From NCBI GenBank assembly GCA_910587165.1, contig CAJUKP010000004.1, positions 62,001 through 126,000 of the forward strand: DNA of 64,000 nt, in the 5' to 3' direction. A program made the translations under genes and the position numbers. A model generated the notes under the pieces. That model had not been told where the DNA came from. It ran no database searches and was given only the letters and a program-made list of their open reading frames with translations. Source of the DNA: an uncultured Duncaniella sp. (lineage in GTDB: Bacteria > Bacteroidota > Bacteroidia > Bacteroidales > Muribaculaceae). Positions 62,130-64,000 of the stretch are shown one piece after another (position 1 is the first letter of the stretch; each line of letters opens with the position of its first letter).

Positions 62130-62334
62130 GACGGCATCAGATTGTATCAGAGAAGGGTACAGAAAAACATAGGGACAAAAGAAACAAATTCTTTTAGGGG
62201 AGGATATAAAATAAGATTAGAATAAGGAGTGAAGTGATATATCGGGGATATCAAGCCGTCAAACAAAAAAATACTTCTGTTTCTTCTGTCCCTTTGTTTT
62301 TCTGTACCCTTCTCTGATACAATCTGATGCCGTC
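62130..62334. repeat. Long inverted-repeat element, copy 4
   Basis: Arms of ~58 bases (62130-62188 and 62276-62334) start GACGGCATCAGATTGTATCA and are complementary with few mismatches. Loop shares GGGATATCAAGCCGTCAAAC with copy 3. It is ~27 bases longer than copy 3, which lacks the outer GACGGCATCAG part on the left and a ten-base piece on the right. The 420 bases without a gene between 62077 and 62496 contain this element, the acyltransferase -7 box and the promoter at 62371-62402. Confidence 0.9.
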
Positions 62335-62370
62335 AAAGATGTGCTGTCTGATGAGAAAATGAAAAAATAA

Positions 62371-62402
62371 TTTGCAGGCGCGGGAATTTTTTCATATTTT
62401 TG
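62371..62402 (+). promoter_or_regulatory. Promoter of the Trp/Gly-rich protein gene
   Basis: TTTG (62371-62374), 20-base spacer, TATTTTTG (62395-62402), both perfect. It gives a leader of about 88 bases with a small GACGG/CCGTC hairpin. Confidence 0.7.
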
Positions 62403-62496
62403 TGATTATTAGTGGAAAAAGGCTCTCCCGATTGTTAAACCTATGACGGGATTGTCCGTCTAACCATCTGAATAACCCTACTCTCTGAAAAGAATT

Positions 62497-63627
62497 ATGA
62501 ATATCAAACGTATAACCCTGCTGACAGCCGCTGTGGCCATGGCCTTAGTGTCAGGTACCGTCACCGCCCAGTCATATTACGACGATGACCTCTACTACGA
62601 CGCCTCGAAAGAACCGAAGCAGAGCAGCGTCGTGCCACCCAGGCAGGACAAGCCATTCTATCTCAATACATCCCCCGGCCCTGTCGTGGCTGAATATCCT
62701 TCGGCCGACACATATACCATCAACGGCACCCGCCAGATAAGCGTGGACGACTACAACCGCCGCGGCATCTTCGCCACCGACTCGCTGACGGAGGACACCA
62801 CGGCCACCGACTTCGCCTACACCCGCCGCATCGAGCAGTTCTACAACCCCGAGGTGGTGAGCGGTTCGGGCGATCAGGAGCTCGCGGCCGCATACTACTC
62901 CGAACCCACACAGGTCAACATCTACGTGAACACTCCGTCGTCCTACTGGGGATATGACTATTTCTACCCGTCATACTCGCCGTGGTACAACCCCTACTGG
63001 AGTCCCGGATGGCGCTGGGGATCGGCATGGTACTGGAACTCGTGGTATGACCCCTACTGGTCATGGAACTGGGGTTGGGGCCCGTCATGGGGTTGGGGCC
63101 CATCATGGGGATGGGGCTGGACCTGGGGACCCTCCTGGGGATGGAGCAGACCGTATAACCCCCGTCATCCCGGTGCAGGACTGTCACGTCCGGGCCGTCA
63201 TCCGTCGGGAAGCGCGGCAGGCCGTCCAGGCAACAATACCCGTCCGGCTGTGGGCGTGGGTGGCAACCGCCATCAGGGTGCCGCAGGCGCCCGTCCGGGC
63301 TACAACGGAGGATATGGCCCGTCAGGCCGTCCGTCGGTAGGCACAGGCACACAATCGCGCCCGTCCAACTCAAACAACGGCTACAACCGCCCGTCGGGAC
63401 GCCCGTCTGTAGGCACCGGCACACAGACACGTCCATCCAACTCAAACAACAACTACAACCGCCCGTCGAACTCAAACAATAACAACAACTACAACCGTCC
63501 CTCCTACAACACCAACGGCAGCCGCACACCATCGTATAACAGCGGAGGCGGCAACCGTGGCGGAGGATTCTCAGGCGGAAGCCGCGGAGGCGGTCGCTCA
63601 AGCAGCGGCGGACGCGGACGCCATTGA
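62497..63627 (+). CDS. Secreted Trp/Gly- and Asn/Ser-rich low-complexity protein
   Basis: 376 aa with signal peptide (NIKRITLLTAAVAMALVSGTVTAQ). Residues ~25-150 look like a small conventional region (QISVDDYNRRG, AYTRRIEQFYNPE). Residues ~150-215 are built from Trp, Gly, Tyr and Pro (WGWGPSWGWGPSWGWGW). Residues ~225-376 are disordered with two near-identical copies of SGRPSVGTGTQ[S/T]RPSNSNN, then NYNRPSN repeats and a Gly/Ser/Arg tail GGSRGGGRSSSGGRGRH. No enzyme domain. Likely a surface or matrix protein; the basic, aromatic C-terminus could bind polysaccharide or nucleic acid. Own promoter; 115 bases before the FadL-like gene. Confidence 0.82.
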   Translation: MNIKRITLLTAAVAMALVSGTVTAQSYYDDDLYYDASKEPKQSSVVPPRQDKPFYLNTSPGPVVAEYPSADTYTINGTRQISVDDYNRRGIFATDSLTEDTTATDFAYTRRIEQFYNPEVVSGSGDQELAAAYYSEPTQVNIYVNTPSSYWGYDYFYPSYSPWYNPYWSPGWRWGSAWYWNSWYDPYWSWNWGWGPSWGWGPSWGWGWTWGPSWGWSRPYNPRHPGAGLSRPGRHPSGSAAGRPGNNTRPAVGVGGNRHQGAAGARPGYNGGYGPSGRPSVGTGTQSRPSNSNNGYNRPSGRPSVGTGTQTRPSNSNNNYNRPSNSNNNNNYNRPSYNTNGSRTPSYNSGGGNRGGGFSGGSRGGGRSSSGGRGRH

Positions 63628-63646
63628 TCTGAAACCCACAGCATTC

Positions 63647-63681
63647 CCCCGGCCCCGGCATTAAAAACTTTCGGGCCGGGG
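63647..63681 (+). terminator. GC-rich hairpin after the Trp/Gly-rich protein gene
   Basis: CCCCGGCCC (63647-63655) / GGGCCGGGG (63673-63681) with a 17-base loop, 20 bases past the stop at 63627. No T-run follows, so a full terminator is not certain. Confidence 0.5.
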
Positions 63682-63742
63682 AGAACGTTGTTGATATATC
63701 ATCCTCTCTCTCATCTTTCAACTGACAAAACAGACGAAACGC

Positions 63743-64000
63743 ATGAATAAGACACTCTTAGCGGGGATCATCCTCACAATCCCCTCCGTCATGGCCGCAC
63801 AGACGGCTGTCGACGCTTTCTCGATCTCCCAGAGCGACCTGCGCGGCTCGGCCCGATTCATGTCGATGGGCGGCGCGTTCACAGCTCTCGGAGGCGACAT
63901 CTCCACCCTCAACCAGAACCCCGGCGGCATCGGAGTGTTCCGCTCCAGCGACATCTCGGCCACTCTCGACATCAACATGATGAACTCGAAGGCAGCCGGA
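63743..64000 (+). CDS. FadL/OMPP1-like outer-membrane protein, partial (runs off the right edge)
   Basis: 86 codons visible. Signal peptide MNKTLLAGIILTIPSVMAAQ, then AVDAFSISQSDLRGSARFMSMGGAFTALGGDIS and LNQNPGGIGVFRSSDISATLD. The phrase SARFMSMGGAFTALGGD followed by NPGGIG is typical of Bacteroidetes outer-membrane barrel proteins of the FadL/TodX and hemin-receptor group, with an N-terminal plug segment. The barrel lies beyond the window, so transport substrate is not assignable. ATG at 63743. Confidence 0.72.
   Translation, partial: MNKTLLAGIILTIPSVMAAQTAVDAFSISQSDLRGSARFMSMGGAFTALGGDISTLNQNPGGIGVFRSSDISATLDINMMNSKAAG

Noticed and set aside
63318..63480. CRISPR-like tandem repeats in the Trp/Gly-rich gene
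   Set aside because: They are in-frame protein-coding repeats without regular spacers or cas genes nearby.

Overview
The window reads as the chromosome of a gut Bacteroidales bacterium, most likely close to Muribaculaceae. This rests on the Bacteroidetes promoter signature (a TTTG/TTGG box 19-20 bases upstream of TAnnTTTG) in front of many genes, many lipoproteins and Bacteroidetes-type secreted proteins, and a very dense polysaccharide-degradation locus. The family-level guess is inference.

Left flank (1-9650). A MacAB/TolC-type efflux operon runs leftward off the edge: permease (partial), ATPase, adaptor lipoprotein, TolC-like protein. It is divergent from a membrane-anchored Ser/Thr kinase. 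Then come an unrecognised HTH-like regulator, fabI, a His/Asp-rich secreted protein, a small Ala/Val-rich lipoprotein with a near-perfect promoter, and an AraC-family regulator. Two long inverted-repeat elements lie in the gaps at 6135-6274 and 8496-8590.

Centre (9673-57453). Twenty consecutive minus-strand genes form what I read as a nearly complete degradation apparatus for rhamnogalacturonan II (RG-II), the most complex plant pectin. The order is GH127, GH141, GH78, GH138, GH137-GH2, two GH2, GH106, an acetylesterase, a DUF5703-type protein (candidate GH139), GH2, PL1; then GH95, GH140, GH78 fused to a sialidase-like propeller, GH43, GH143-GH142, GH78, a pectin-esterase-like hydrolase carrying an STN domain, and an S1/P1 nuclease. 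A promoter at 57489-57519 can drive the first 12 genes. A terminator (26887-26924) and a second perfect promoter (26789-26820) split off the last 8. The family set covers the linkages of RG-II side chains A, B, C and D, and as I remember them the order parallels the RG-II genes of Bacteroides thetaiotaomicron. No SusC/SusD pair, hybrid two-component regulator or GH28 is present, so uptake and sensing must be encoded elsewhere.

Right flank (57678-64000). A lipoprotein of unknown function, tdk (thymidine kinase), a DUF3108 protein overlapping a cytoplasmic metallophosphatase, a membrane acyltransferase, a secreted Trp/Gly-rich low-complexity protein, and the start of a FadL-like outer-membrane protein. 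Two near-identical ~180-205 base inverted-repeat elements (60905-61082 and 62130-62334) bracket the acyltransferase. The first one supplies the last codons and stop of the metallophosphatase gene. All four inverted-repeat elements share core words and seem to be one non-coding, probably mobile, family.
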